Shown one piece after another: positions 22,355 through 34,000 of a stretch of 64,000 nucleotides of DNA. A model generated the notes under the pieces. It saw nothing but the letters and a program-made list of their open reading frames with translations. It was not told the DNA's origin and made no database searches. The stretch is from Rosa chinensis (lineage: Eukaryota; Streptophyta; Magnoliopsida; Rosales; Rosaceae), in assembly GCF_002994745.2 (NCBI RefSeq), contig NC_037090.1, positions 13,938,001 to 14,002,000 of the forward strand, read 5' to 3'. A program made the position numbers and the translations under genes. Position 1 is the stretch's first letter. The number at the start of each line of letters is the position of its first letter.

Positions 22355-24130
22355 CTAAAGTGGCTGGCTCGCCAAATCAAGCTTCACATAAAGCACCTCA
22401 ACCTGGAGGCCTTCAGCAAGGGCCCCTTTTTCAATCAACAAGGCTCTTTCTTCAGCTAGGGCCAACCGGTGAGTCAATTCTTCAGAGGTAGCCAAGGGAG
22501 AGTCTAGTTGGGCTTCCTCCGCGTTGAGCTCGTTGTTTACATGGGCCAAACGAGCTTGGAGATGTCAGATCTGGGCTTCTAAGTCTAACTTCTGGAGCCT
22601 TATCACCCCCATGCGAGTGGCCCGATCATTCAAGGTGCCTCGAAGAGTCTCCATCTGACTAGCGAGGTTATTCCGTACCACGCGGGTAGCATGAGCTCGA
22701 GCCTCCATGGTAAATTGGAGAGCGCGGGCCACGTCAAGGTCTTTCAACAACTTCTCTATAGTGTCGAGCTGAGTTGGAATGACCGCATGCTCTCGGCGAA
22801 GGAACACAATGGTTTCCCAGATCCTGCGGAGTTCTTCAGGCCCCAGCCACCGCTGTCCCAAAAGGTCTTGAAGCTCTGTCCTCGCTAGTTCAGTGCTTGT
22901 AGGAGGAGTTTCCTCAAGGATTCGAGCTAGCTTTTCAAGCCTAGTGGGAGGGGGAGACGGAGGATTCACAACACTATTATAAGTCACCAATGCTAGAGGG
23001 TCGATTTGTTCCTCAATTCTTTCATCTTCATCATAATTTCCCTCAACAACCCCCTGAGCTTAGTCTGACATCTCAGCAGCAGGAGATTCTGGAAATTCAA
23101 TGCGAGGTTCATTAATAGAGTGTTGGAAATGAGCAGCTCCGAGAGCAAAACTTTCGGCCTCAACGCTCGGCTCGTCTATTTCTGAAATCAAAAGACCACC
23201 ACTGCTCGCCTCATCCCCCGAACTTGGGATGTACGTCCCGCTGGCCAGAGCTTCGGAGTCAAAGACCACCTCTTCGGTACAAACAGAATCCTGGTCAGGT
23301 TCAGAAATGCCAGAGAGCGGGTTTGGAAATGGAAAGCATTGGCCAATAGTGGCTTACCTCTCGAGCTGTCGGGTCGATATCTGGTACATGGTCACCAAGA
23401 GGAACCCTCTTCATTCACCACTTGGACCTCTAGTGCCACGGGAATCTCTGTCGTCATTAGTTCCTCATAAGCGGCAGAAGCCTCAGAATGGCTTTCCACT
23501 CTTTCATGCTCCGGGGAGTCGTCATCGGAGATCAATATTAGAATGGTAAGACCTTGTCGATGCTCTATAGATGTGGGAGAGGGAAGAGGCGCCATAGGGC
23601 TAGTTGGTGCAGAACTAGCAAGAGAATTGGCTCTTTTGCAGCGGCTGAGGATCCAGCCTTGCTCAGGCGAGAGGGATCAGTGGTCCTCTGATGGAGCTGT
23701 CAAAAGATACATAGTGAAGATCCTGCCCAGATTCTAAAATTTAAATAGGATAAGATGTGGCTTGAGTTTATCAATCGCATTCCCAGAGGGTTGTCATCTT
23801 TAAAACTCTCTTTGACAAATTGAGCTTGACCGCATTGCGAGCGAAGACAGCAGTGGCCTGTATGAGAAAAGAATCACAACTAAAAAAAGGAGGAAGCACC
23901 AAATATACATGTTTGGGATCGTGCTTAACCAAATTACCTCAGCGGGATCTTCATAATGAGAAGACTCTCCCTCAGGAGTCTCCTTTGCTATTGCCTTTTG
24001 TTTCCCGGCCTGAACAAAGGCTGTCCTGCTCCGAGTTGTTTGCTACAAAACACACTCAGGAATAAAAGTAGGAAAATCAAGACAAGGAAAAGGAATGGTG
24101 AAGAAAGATAAAAACTAACTGTTGCCCCAG

Positions 24131-26679
24131 TGACAGGATCCACCCCGGATTTCACCCCGAAATCTGAAGTAGCCCTGCGGGGCCCACCTTAGAAGAAATT
24201 CTACCAAAAATTTGGTGAAACTTCCGCTAAAATGGATTACCCAAAACCTGTAGAAAAACATTTACACTTCTAAATCATCCATCCTTACTCTCCTGGAGCC
24301 ACCCTGCTCTCTCTCTATATCACAACATTCTCCAATTCATATTGCACAATTCCTAACTTAATAACGTAATCCCACGGTTATCAGAGCAATTCTAAAACGA
24401 AAGGTATAACAGAATAAAAAAGTAGATAGCGTAAAGGATCAATAAATCCTACAATGCGGAAGCAGTGACAACTATGCCTCAGCTCCATGTACGCCCGACC
24501 CCAACTAATCTAGCCTGCATACTGGGCATTTGAAATCGAAGGGCCCAATTGGAAAAATATTGAGAAACACGTTAGTGTGAGTGGACAAAAATAAAGAATT
24601 AAGATGATTTAAATGAAGAAAACTTGAATACTCTCCCACTTATTTAAATTTATAAAACCCCGATGTATGCAACGTTTATAAAACATATTTCTTTAAACTC
24701 AAAATCTCGTAACAACATACTAGCCCCGCTGGTTAAGAAGAATCGGACTAGGCCCCGCTACTCAAGTAATAATAGGATATGGGGAAGAGATATCACCATA
24801 CGAGTAAAGGAGCCCCTTAGGCTCTACCCTCGATTGCCACTCACACATAGATTGTGTAAGGAGGAGAGCTAATAACCTCGACTACCACTCACGTGAGGAG
24901 GAGAATCCTTGACTACCACTCACAAACACAAAGTAAGCGAGGAGGAGACACTAACCGAATGACCCGACTATGGTAAGGAAAAACAATCGAAAACCAGTAA
25001 ATCCATAAATCTTTCCTAATATCTCACGAGAAAAATAAGTATATTCTAGTGACGTGACCCCGCACGCCAAAATATTCTCAATTCATAATCGAGATAAATC
25101 ATAATTAATCTCCGAAAAACAATTCATAAATCCAAAATCATCATTAAGGCATTCCCAATGCCAAAATCGAAAGTCGATAAATAAATAAGAAATATAACTC
25201 CATCGAAATCCCATTCCGAAAAAAACCCTCAAATCAACGAATAGAAATATAATTAATTCCGAAAACCACCTCGGAAAATAATTCGTTGAATATCAATATA
25301 AATCATAAGATCAAATCCATGCATAGGAAACTCACGCTCAACAATCATGATGGAAAATCCAATCAAAATTTCAATAAATATTCAAAACCAAAATGATATG
25401 CTCAATGAATAATATGATTAATAAGTGAAGCGTTAATTCGAAAATTAGATGCATGCATCATTTCTTAAAACAAAAGTCCACTCACAGTACTATATAGGCG
25501 ACCACGCATACGAGTTTCCTTCGTCGAGCAGTAACTCGGTTTAGCGTCCTGTACATAATTATATTCCGTGAACAAAAATTTGACAATTAAATACAATTCC
25601 AAAATCAATCATCTTAAATCAACATCTCCATTTCCTTCAATTCAACCCAAACTTTACCACTAACTCCATTTCATTAATTTACAAGTTCTAGGGCAGATTC
25701 GAGAGAAATCTAACGATCGGATTCTCATAAATCAATAACCGAAATTTTGAATTTCCAGGAATTTATAATCTATTCAAAACTTCCCTAATCTTCACCAAAC
25801 TTCATATATAAGCTCTACAACATTTATAGGATTTAATAGGCTAAAAATTGAAATTAAAGTTGCCCTACGCTCCTCCACGCGCGACCTCCGATGGCCACCA
25901 AATTTTGGCAGCAACAACTACTCAACACGCCCAACATTTTTGTCAACTACAATACATTCCAATTTTACCTTTAAGCACACGAATTCAGCCGGTGAAAAAA
26001 ATCCCAGAAAACTCCAAACCCTACAATCGGGTTTTCCTTGATTTTCCTTCTACGCTGCAAATCAGAGTCAATGGCCTTAGGGGAAATGATCACCGGCTCG
26101 GGGCGCCTCTACTGAGCCAATTTGGTGGTCGGAAATGGCGAAATTGCCTGAAAAGCTCAAACTACCCCCGTGAGGTTCCTTGCTTCAATTCGGGGTTTTC
26201 CGGCGAAATCGCCGAAACCCAAGGGCACTAGCGTGGAGAGGAGGAAGAGGCGATCACGTGGTGGCCAGTTGCCCACTGTTTGTTGGCCGGACGATGGTGA
26301 ATCAAGAGGAAGAAGAGGAAAGCCGAAAGGGGAAAGAGAGAGAACTCGGGGGAGAGGAGAGAGAAAGGTGGGTTTCCGGTTTTGGAAACCTACCACAGTA
26401 AAAATCCCATATTTATAACCAATTTACCATAAACAATAACTTCCGTATTTCATTCATAACTTCCGCATACGAGCTCCGATTTTACGTACGACATATGCAC
26501 GTGTTCGGTTTAACGTCCTCTACAACTTTCATGAAGGAAATTTTCTCAAATTTTGACCCAAACAAAAAGTCAACTTTTAGGGCCACTAAAAGTATCAAAA
26601 CAAAGTAAAAAGTGAAAGTAATTGCCGTTTACCGTCCAAATGACTAGTAAACAGGTAAATTTAGGTTTGGGACGTCACA
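24131..26679 (-). mobile_element. S1: solo LTR of a large gypsy-type element (2549 bp)
   Basis: On the minus strand it begins TGTGACGTCCCAAACC and ends GGTGGATCCTGTCA, a TG...CA pair. The flanks are CCCAG (24126-24130) and CCCAT (26680-26684), a near-perfect 5-bp TSD. It has no coding region and no second copy in the window, so it is best read as a solo LTR left by unequal recombination. It contains a short tandem repeat at about 24830-24955 (ctaccactcac with gaggaggaga). It interrupts the G1 antisense ORF. Confidence 0.78.
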
Positions 26680-27484
26680 CCCATGCTCGTGGATTTGTAT
26701 CCCTGGACCCGATGAGCAAGAAGGTAGAATAGGTTGCGGGGGTTGTGCTGTAGGGTTGGAGAAGCGCTCAAGAATCTCGCGGTCCTCCGGACCAGGACTA
26801 CTCATGCCACGAAAGATCAGGGCGAAGAGTTCGTCATATGGCAGGTCTCAACAGTTCACGGACACTTCTTTCCACCAATCAGCATAATCATCGTCGACAT
26901 TGTTGAGAGGGTATAGCGCTCTGACCCTAGGGCGAATCACTATCAAAGCAAACTGACTCTGAAAGGGAGCAGACCCAGGCGGGGTTAATCTCTGCCAAGA
27001 GGTGTAGTAATTGACAGAATCAACTAGAGGCCAGGGTACCAACTGGGCCAGCCTAAATTGGCGAGCAAAGTGGTTAGGGGCATAGAGCTTGTAGCTTACG
27101 CGGTCGGTGGCAAGACGAATATCCAAGCAGGAGAAGGAGCGATGAAAGGCCAGGAGGGCTCTTTCGCTATGATCCTGTCCACTGGGCAGAAAGCCATCAT
27201 CAAGGGGAGGAGGGAATCGCCTAGAAAAGACTATTTTTAGGTCCGACATCTTTTCCAGCAAGTACAAGTAAATAAAACACTCGGAGTAAGGTGGAGCTCA
27301 ATACCTTACATTGAGGCAAAGCCAATTCCCTAAAAGGGAATTGACTGGAGGATCCTTTGAATATCACCCCGACTGAAGCGAGGGAAATAAATCTGCAGCC
27401 AAAAGGCGAGGATCTAGAAAGGGCCACTAATGTTGGTATCGAAGGGGCACATTACGGCTTTATAAAGGGAGCGATATAACGCAC

Positions 27485-28884
27485 TGACACACCCAAAATA
27501 GGTGTATAAATAAATCCCTGCAATCTCAGTAGTTATCGATGGTAGTATAGGAAAGAGGGTGTCTCCCGCAGAGGATTGTGACTCAACAATTGCAAAACTG
27601 ACTCGAAAACTCGAAAACTCGAAACAGACACTGAACAGAAACGAAAATAAAAACTATAACTAGACTCAACTAAAAATTATGAAATTAAATACACACTAAC
27701 TAGACACACAGAAGAAGACGCATACAAAAATTGGGGTAAATCGGAGTTGAACTGATATACTAAATAAAATAAAGAAAATTTACAGACAGAAAACTAACGA
27801 AAATAGAAAACGACTTAGGGTTTTTGGTTTTGATAAAATATGAGAAAACTAGCTAGGAACTACTTCTCACCACTAGACCATGATTACACCTATGATGTGT
27901 TTACTAACAAGCTCAATTCATTCGAATATCCTTACTCAAGCTAAGCCAATGATGTGTTGTACTTAACCTATCAATCTTTCTTACTTGGCATGTTAAGAGA
28001 ATGATGTTTCCAACTTAACTTAGCTTCTAGGATGGAACCTAGAGTGATGTTCTCGCACAGCTCTCACCTAGTAGTCATTAAGGTCTAAAAGATTATGAAT
28101 AAGGCTAGGCAATTTCGGTACTGGTGTTGTCCTAGTATACCTAGACGTTGGTTTATATGAATGGGGCTCAAGTCATTCATTCGCTACTCTAGAATGCAAG
28201 TAGACATGATGATCATACAAGACACTCATAGCCTTACAACCTAGCATGCATACTAATGTTGCGCACCATCAATAAACATACAAAATTGATCAATGAACAA
28301 ACAATAAACCAATGAATATCCGAAATCCTTAGAACTTATTAAATAAACGCCAACATCATGGTTACACCATGTCTAGGGCTGAAAGCAGCCCCTAACTATA
28401 GGAAAATTAGCTACTCATCATCTTGGAAAACACACAAAAGAAATACATGAGTTTTGGAAAGAAGGAATAAAATCGAAAACTGGAAAACAGGGGAAACGAT
28501 CGATCTTCAGAGTGAAACGATCGATCGTTTCTGGGGCTCCGAATTTACTTCTTCTCCTTCCTTGCTCCAATCGTTCCTTCCTCCTTGTGTGCGTGTGTAT
28601 CCCTCAAATTCTGACTTCTCCGGGCCTTTATTCCCCTTGAGACTCTTCCACTTTGTTTCCTTGTAAATCTCCAACTCTTTGCTTCAAGGGAAAGTCTTCT
28701 TCCATCAAGAATCCTTAGTGAATCAAAATTCCACGCAATTTCCTTCTTTACACCTTCTTTTCCTTATTTGCTTCGGAAAACCTAATAAACACAAAAACAA
28801 ATAAATTATCCAAAAATAATATAAACTAACAAAGAAAAGCATAGGAATAAATAATAATAACGTAGCATAAATATGCTCCTATCA
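27485..28884 (-). repeat. G2 3' LTR (1400 bp)
   Basis: On the minus strand it begins TGATAGGAGCATATTTATGC and ends TGGGTGTGTCA. It contains two palindrome copies (28494-28530). A 70-codon plus-strand frame at 28454 recurs identically in the other LTR; it runs through the palindromes and is unlikely to be a gene. Confidence 0.95.
28494..28530. repeat. GATCGATC palindromes in the G2 3' LTR
   Basis: A perfect AAACGATCGATCGTTT at 28515-28530 and a shortened copy AAACGATCGATCTT at 28494-28507, 7 bp apart. Confidence 0.95.
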
Positions 28885-31025
28885 AATTCCCCCACACTTA
28901 TTGTTTGCTAGTCCCTTAGCAAAATCGAAACAAACAAAGACTCAAAGACTAAAGACCACAAACTAATAAGACTCAAAACTGACGCCATAACATACTACTA
29001 AGCCTTCCAACATTTTGTCTCAGCAATCCCTACTTTCATGGCACATAGATTAGCACTTAACCAAGAATTAATCATTAGCAATTCACGAGTTACTCAAAAC
29101 ATATAGTCCACATATAAACATGTAAGACACGGATGTAACAATGGTGATGTAGTGGAGCTCAACATGTTTCGAACAAATCATGATTCATCCTCACAAGGGT
29201 ATGCACTCTTTCTTCTCTCAGATTTCAAGGTTAATGCTTAAAAGCTCATTCACTCAAATGTATGAGACAAACAAGTGGCTCATAAAGAATAGAAATGAAA
29301 AGCTTGTATGAATTTTTTCAATTATGACTTCATGAAGGACATCAACTACTTGCACGGATGGACCCAAACCATATGCTCACTCCCACACACAAATCTCCAC
29401 AGGTCAAGCGCCGTCCCCAAGGATCAAAGAGGTCTTACTTAAAGGTTGTAATGGGGCCAAGGGTATAGAGTTTAAGAAAGAAAAGATTAGGATATCACAA
29501 AAGTCCTAAGGAAATTTGGTGGAGCACCAGATATTGATGTAGAGATATAAGAACTACAATGAATTTCCTCAAGGCAATCAAACTCGAAACACATGAAGCA
29601 AGTCAGCAATTTTTCTTTTCGAGGCCAAATGTCATCTTTCTGGGCCTTTGCTTCATTCTACTCACTCCCATAATACAACAGAACCATGTATCAAATCCAA
29701 GGAAGATGTTTATTTACTGATTTGTCTTTTTTTTTTTCTTCGGCTATTTATTTATTTATTTATTTATTTATTTTTTTCGATAGCCAACATTGTTTTCTTC
29801 TTCCTTGGACCGATATTTACAATAGAACTTTCCCCCACACTTTCTTGCAAATAATACCTTGAACATAGTAAACCTCAAATGTAATTGCTCCACCAATTCC
29901 TTAAGATAGGGTAAGGATAGGTTAAAAGGTAAGGAATTTTGTGGTTGGTGAAAGAAAAGGCTAAATGTAGGCTCATAAGGGTTGACTAGGGGTTTGCACA
30001 TCTTGTGTGCATAAAGGGGACACAGGTTAATTTGGCTATGGTGGTGATTCCTAGTGCCTTTGTCCCTTCCAAGGTTCAAGCGTAGTGACAAAAGTTTCGA
30101 CAGGCATAGAAGTGAGTTCTAGTAATCTCTATAGTCCATCAAAGAGCTATGGCAAGTAGTCAATCAAGATGAATAAATAATGAGGTCATGCAAATTCATC
30201 ACCAAGAAAACAAGATATTTGTCATGTAAACGCTCAGAAAGAAAAGCACATATAAGGCTCAGAAGCTCACAAAGGTTATGTATGAATCACAACTTGTCCT
30301 AGCATGCTCAATTTCTGTACCATGTTAACAATGAACCACATCTACTACACATACATATGCTTTCTATACATCTCAGTTAACCAACGAATTCTTTTGACAT
30401 AATCTCAATCTTGTGATCCTCTATTAGCCAAAAATTCAGAAGATATAAGCTCGTCCTAGACAGTTGAAAGGCATCCTAAGACTCACAAGAAAATTAACCC
30501 TAAAAACTAGACTCTTTTTTTTTTTTTTTTTTTTGGTGTCGACGATCGATCGTTAAAACTGAAACGATCGATCGTTTCAGATTTTGCTTCTGACCCTTTT
30601 TCTGCTTAAAAACAATCGATCGTTTAGCCTGGGGCGATCGATCGTTTGTCTTGTATTTCGAAAAAAATCAGAAATTTGACATTTTAAACATATTTTCAAC
30701 ACCCAATGACTCTAAGGTGACTCTAAAACAACAAACACACTAGAAACACAATGTTTTCCTTCCCCCACACTTATTCTTAACATTGTCCTCAATGTTGGGT
30801 AAATACGAAGCATGCAATGAAGAGAATAAAGCATGGAAATAAAGAAACATCCACAAAACACACAAAACACAAAGCAAATATAGAACAAGAAGACAAAAAA
30901 GATGGATTTAAGAGAGCAAATCTGGATGTAGCAAAGCTCAGAGCTGCGCCCAAGTCCTCCATCACTGGGTTGCCTCCCAAATAGCGCTTGGTTTAATGTC
31001 CTCAGCCTGACTGTACCAATGGTGA
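28885..31025 (-). other. G2 3' non-coding region (between pol and 3' LTR)
   Basis: About 2.1 kb without a credible ORF. Classical Athila elements may carry an env-like ORF in this position, but none is seen here. Features seen: the purine tract at 28885-28897, a (TTTA)n run at about 29748-29775, a poly-T tract at about 30509-30533 and a group of four palindromes at 30542-30647. A short minus-strand frame just after pol (30980 downwards) reads GGNPVMEDLG but ends soon. Confidence 0.7.
30542..30647. repeat. GATCGATC palindromes in the G2 3' non-coding region
   Basis: A perfect AAACGATCGATCGTTT at 30562-30577, with variants at 30542-30554, 30610-30625 (AAACAATCGATCGTTT) and 30635-30647. They lie beside the long poly-T tract. 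Confidence 0.95.
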
Positions 31026-34000
31026 TTACTCAGAAGGAGTCGGGTCGTGGATGGGTACGTCCTCCACATCATGCTCCACGAACGTCTCATAGTATGGCTT
31101 GAGTCGATGCCCATTCACCTTGAATTTCTCATGTGTCTTGAAGTTCTGGATTTCCACTGCACCATGAGAATATACGTTAGTAACACGAAAGGGTCCAAAC
31201 CACCTAGAACGTAACTTACTAGGAAAAAGTTTAAGGCGAGAATTAAAGAGAAGGACTTTCTGTCCAATAGAAAAATCCTTTCTGGAAATCATGCGATCAT
31301 GGAACGCCTTAGTTTTCTCCTTGTAAACACGAGAACTTTCATACGCATCATTGCGGATTTCCTCTAACTCGTTCAATTGAAGTTTTCTGTGCACACCAGC
31401 TGCATCGACGTTCATATTAAATTGCCTGACAGCCCACCATGCACGATGTTCAAGCTCGACCGGCAGATGACAAGGCTTACCATACACCAACCGAAAAGGA
31501 GACATTCCAATTGGTGTCTTGTAAGCAGTTCTATATGCCCATAACGCATCATCAAGTCTCAAGCTCCAATCCTTCCTACTAGGGCCAACGGTCTTCTCCA
31601 AAATTTGCTTAATTTCACGATTAGACACCTCCACTTGGCCACTTGTTTGAGGATGATAAGGTGTTGCCACCTTATGAGTAATGTTGTATTTCCGGAGTAG
31701 AGCTTCAAACGTCCTATTGCAAAAATGGGATCCTCCATCACTGATTATTGTCCTTGGTGTTCCAAATCTTGAAAAGATATTAGTCTTAAGAAAATCTGAA
31801 ACCACTTTAGAATCATTAGTCTGGGTGGCTTTAGCCTCCACCCACTTAGACACATAATCAACAGCAAGAAGAATATATAATTTACCATACGAAGAAGGGA
31901 ATGGTCCCATGAAATCAATGCCCCAAATGTCAAAGAGTTCAACACTTAGAATAGGAGTTTGTGGCATTTGATGTCTAGAGCCCAAATTACCTGTTCGTTG
32001 ACAACGATCGCATGACTTGCAAAAGAGATAAGAATCCTTGAACAAGGTAGGCCAATAGAATCCACTCTCAAGGACCTTAAGAGCTGTTCTCTTTACTCCA
32101 AAATGTCCACCACAGGCATAGGAATGACAAAAGGTGAGAATAGAATGAAACTCAGAATCATGAGGGCACCTTCTTACCAATTGATCAGCACAATACTTCC
32201 ATAAGTAGGGGTCATCCCACACGTATTGCTTGGCGGTTCTGATGAGTTTATCCTTCTGTGCTCGAGTCAAGTCATCCGGAATCAGCTTGGAAACTTTGTA
32301 GTTCACGATGTCAGCGTACCAAGGATCAATGTTTTCCTGGTTAGGCTGCAGACGATCGATCGTTTGAGAGAAACGATCGATCGTTTCCTCTGTTTTCTGT
32401 TGTTGCACAATCGACGATCGATCGTTTGAGAGAAACGATCGATCGTTGCCTCTGTTTCCTGCATCTGCCTGCTTCTGCACAACGAAAAGTTGCTCGTCTG
32501 GAAAGCTATCTCTCAATGGTAATGCATCCTCCTCCTCCTTGGAGCTATGAATAAGCCTGCTCAAGTGGTCTGCAACTACATTCTCACTCCCCTTCTTGTC
32601 CTTGATGTCCAAATCGAATTCTTGGAGCAGGAGCATCCATCTAATCAAGCGCGGTTTTGCTTCCTTCTTGGTAAGTAGGTATTTGAGAGCTGCATGATCA
32701 GAAAATATAGTAACCTTAGTACCAATTAAATAAGAGCGAAACTTTTCAAGAGCAAAAACTACAGCAAGAAACTCTTTCTCCGTTGTGGAGTAATTCAATT
32801 GGGCATCATTGAGTGTCCGAGATGCATAATAGATGACATGGGGGATTTTCCCCACACGCTGCCCTAGTACAGCTCCCACAGCATAATCTGAGGCGTCACA
32901 CATGAGTTCAAATGGAAGACTCCAATCTGGTGGTTGAATGATGGGTGCGGTGGAAAGTAACTCTTTCAACTTGTTGAATGCAGCCACGCACTCTTCATCA
33001 AACTCAAAGGTTACATCCTTTTGAAGCAAGCGACACAACGGTCTAGAAATCTTAGAGAAGTCGAGAATAAACCTGCGATAAAGACCTGCGTGTCCAAGAA
33101 AAGAGCGGACCTCCCTAACAGAAGTAGGGAGGGGTAAAAAGCTAACAAGTTCAACCTTAGATTTATCAACTTCTATTCCCTTTGCAGAAATTATATGGCC
33201 CAAGACTAACCCTTGTTGTACCATAAAATGGCACTTCTCCCAATTTAAGACCAGATTAGTTTCCTGACAACGTTTTAAAACTAGGGAAAGATTATCTAAA
33301 CATGCATCAAAAGAATCCCCATAAACTGAGAAGTCATCCATGAAAACTTCAATTATCTTTTCAATCATGTCAGAGAAGATACTTACCATGCATCTTTGGA
33401 ATGTAGCAGGGGCATTACAAAGCCCAAAAGGCATACGACGATATGCAAAGGTCCCAAATGGACAAGTAAAGGTCGTCTTTTCTTGATCCTCAGGTGCTAT
33501 AGCAATCTGATTATAACCAGAATAACCATCAAGAAAACAATAATGAGAATGACCGGCTAACCTTTCAAGAATTTGGTCAATGAAGGGAAGGGGAAAATGA
33601 TCCTTGCGTGTGGTGGCATTAAGCTTGCGGTAGTCAATACATACCCTCCACCCAGTTTGCACACGTGTAGGAATCAACTCATTGGCTTCGTTCTTCACAA
33701 CTGTCACCCCTGACCGCTTTGGAACTACTTGCACAGGGCTTACCCACTTGCTATCTGAAATAGGGTATATAATACCCACATCTAGGAGCTTAAGGACCTC
33801 CTTTTTCACTACTTCCATCATGGGAGGATTTAGTCTGCATTGTGCTTCTCGAGTAGGCTTTGCATCCTTCTCCAATAAGATCCTATGCATGCATGTGGCG
33901 AGATTTATACCTTTTATATCTGCTATGCTCCAACCAATGGCTGTTTGATGCTCCCTAAGCACACGGATCAGTTTGTCCTCCTCCACTGCCGTAAGATTTG

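Noticed and set aside
28454..28666. 70-codon ORF, identical copy at 37968-38180
   Set aside because: It lies wholly in the G2 LTRs, runs antisense to the element and passes through the palindromes; it is duplicated only because LTRs are.
30509..30533. Poly-T tract as a Pol III terminator
   Set aside because: No A or B box upstream; it lies in the G2 3' non-coding region and is more simply a homopolymer.
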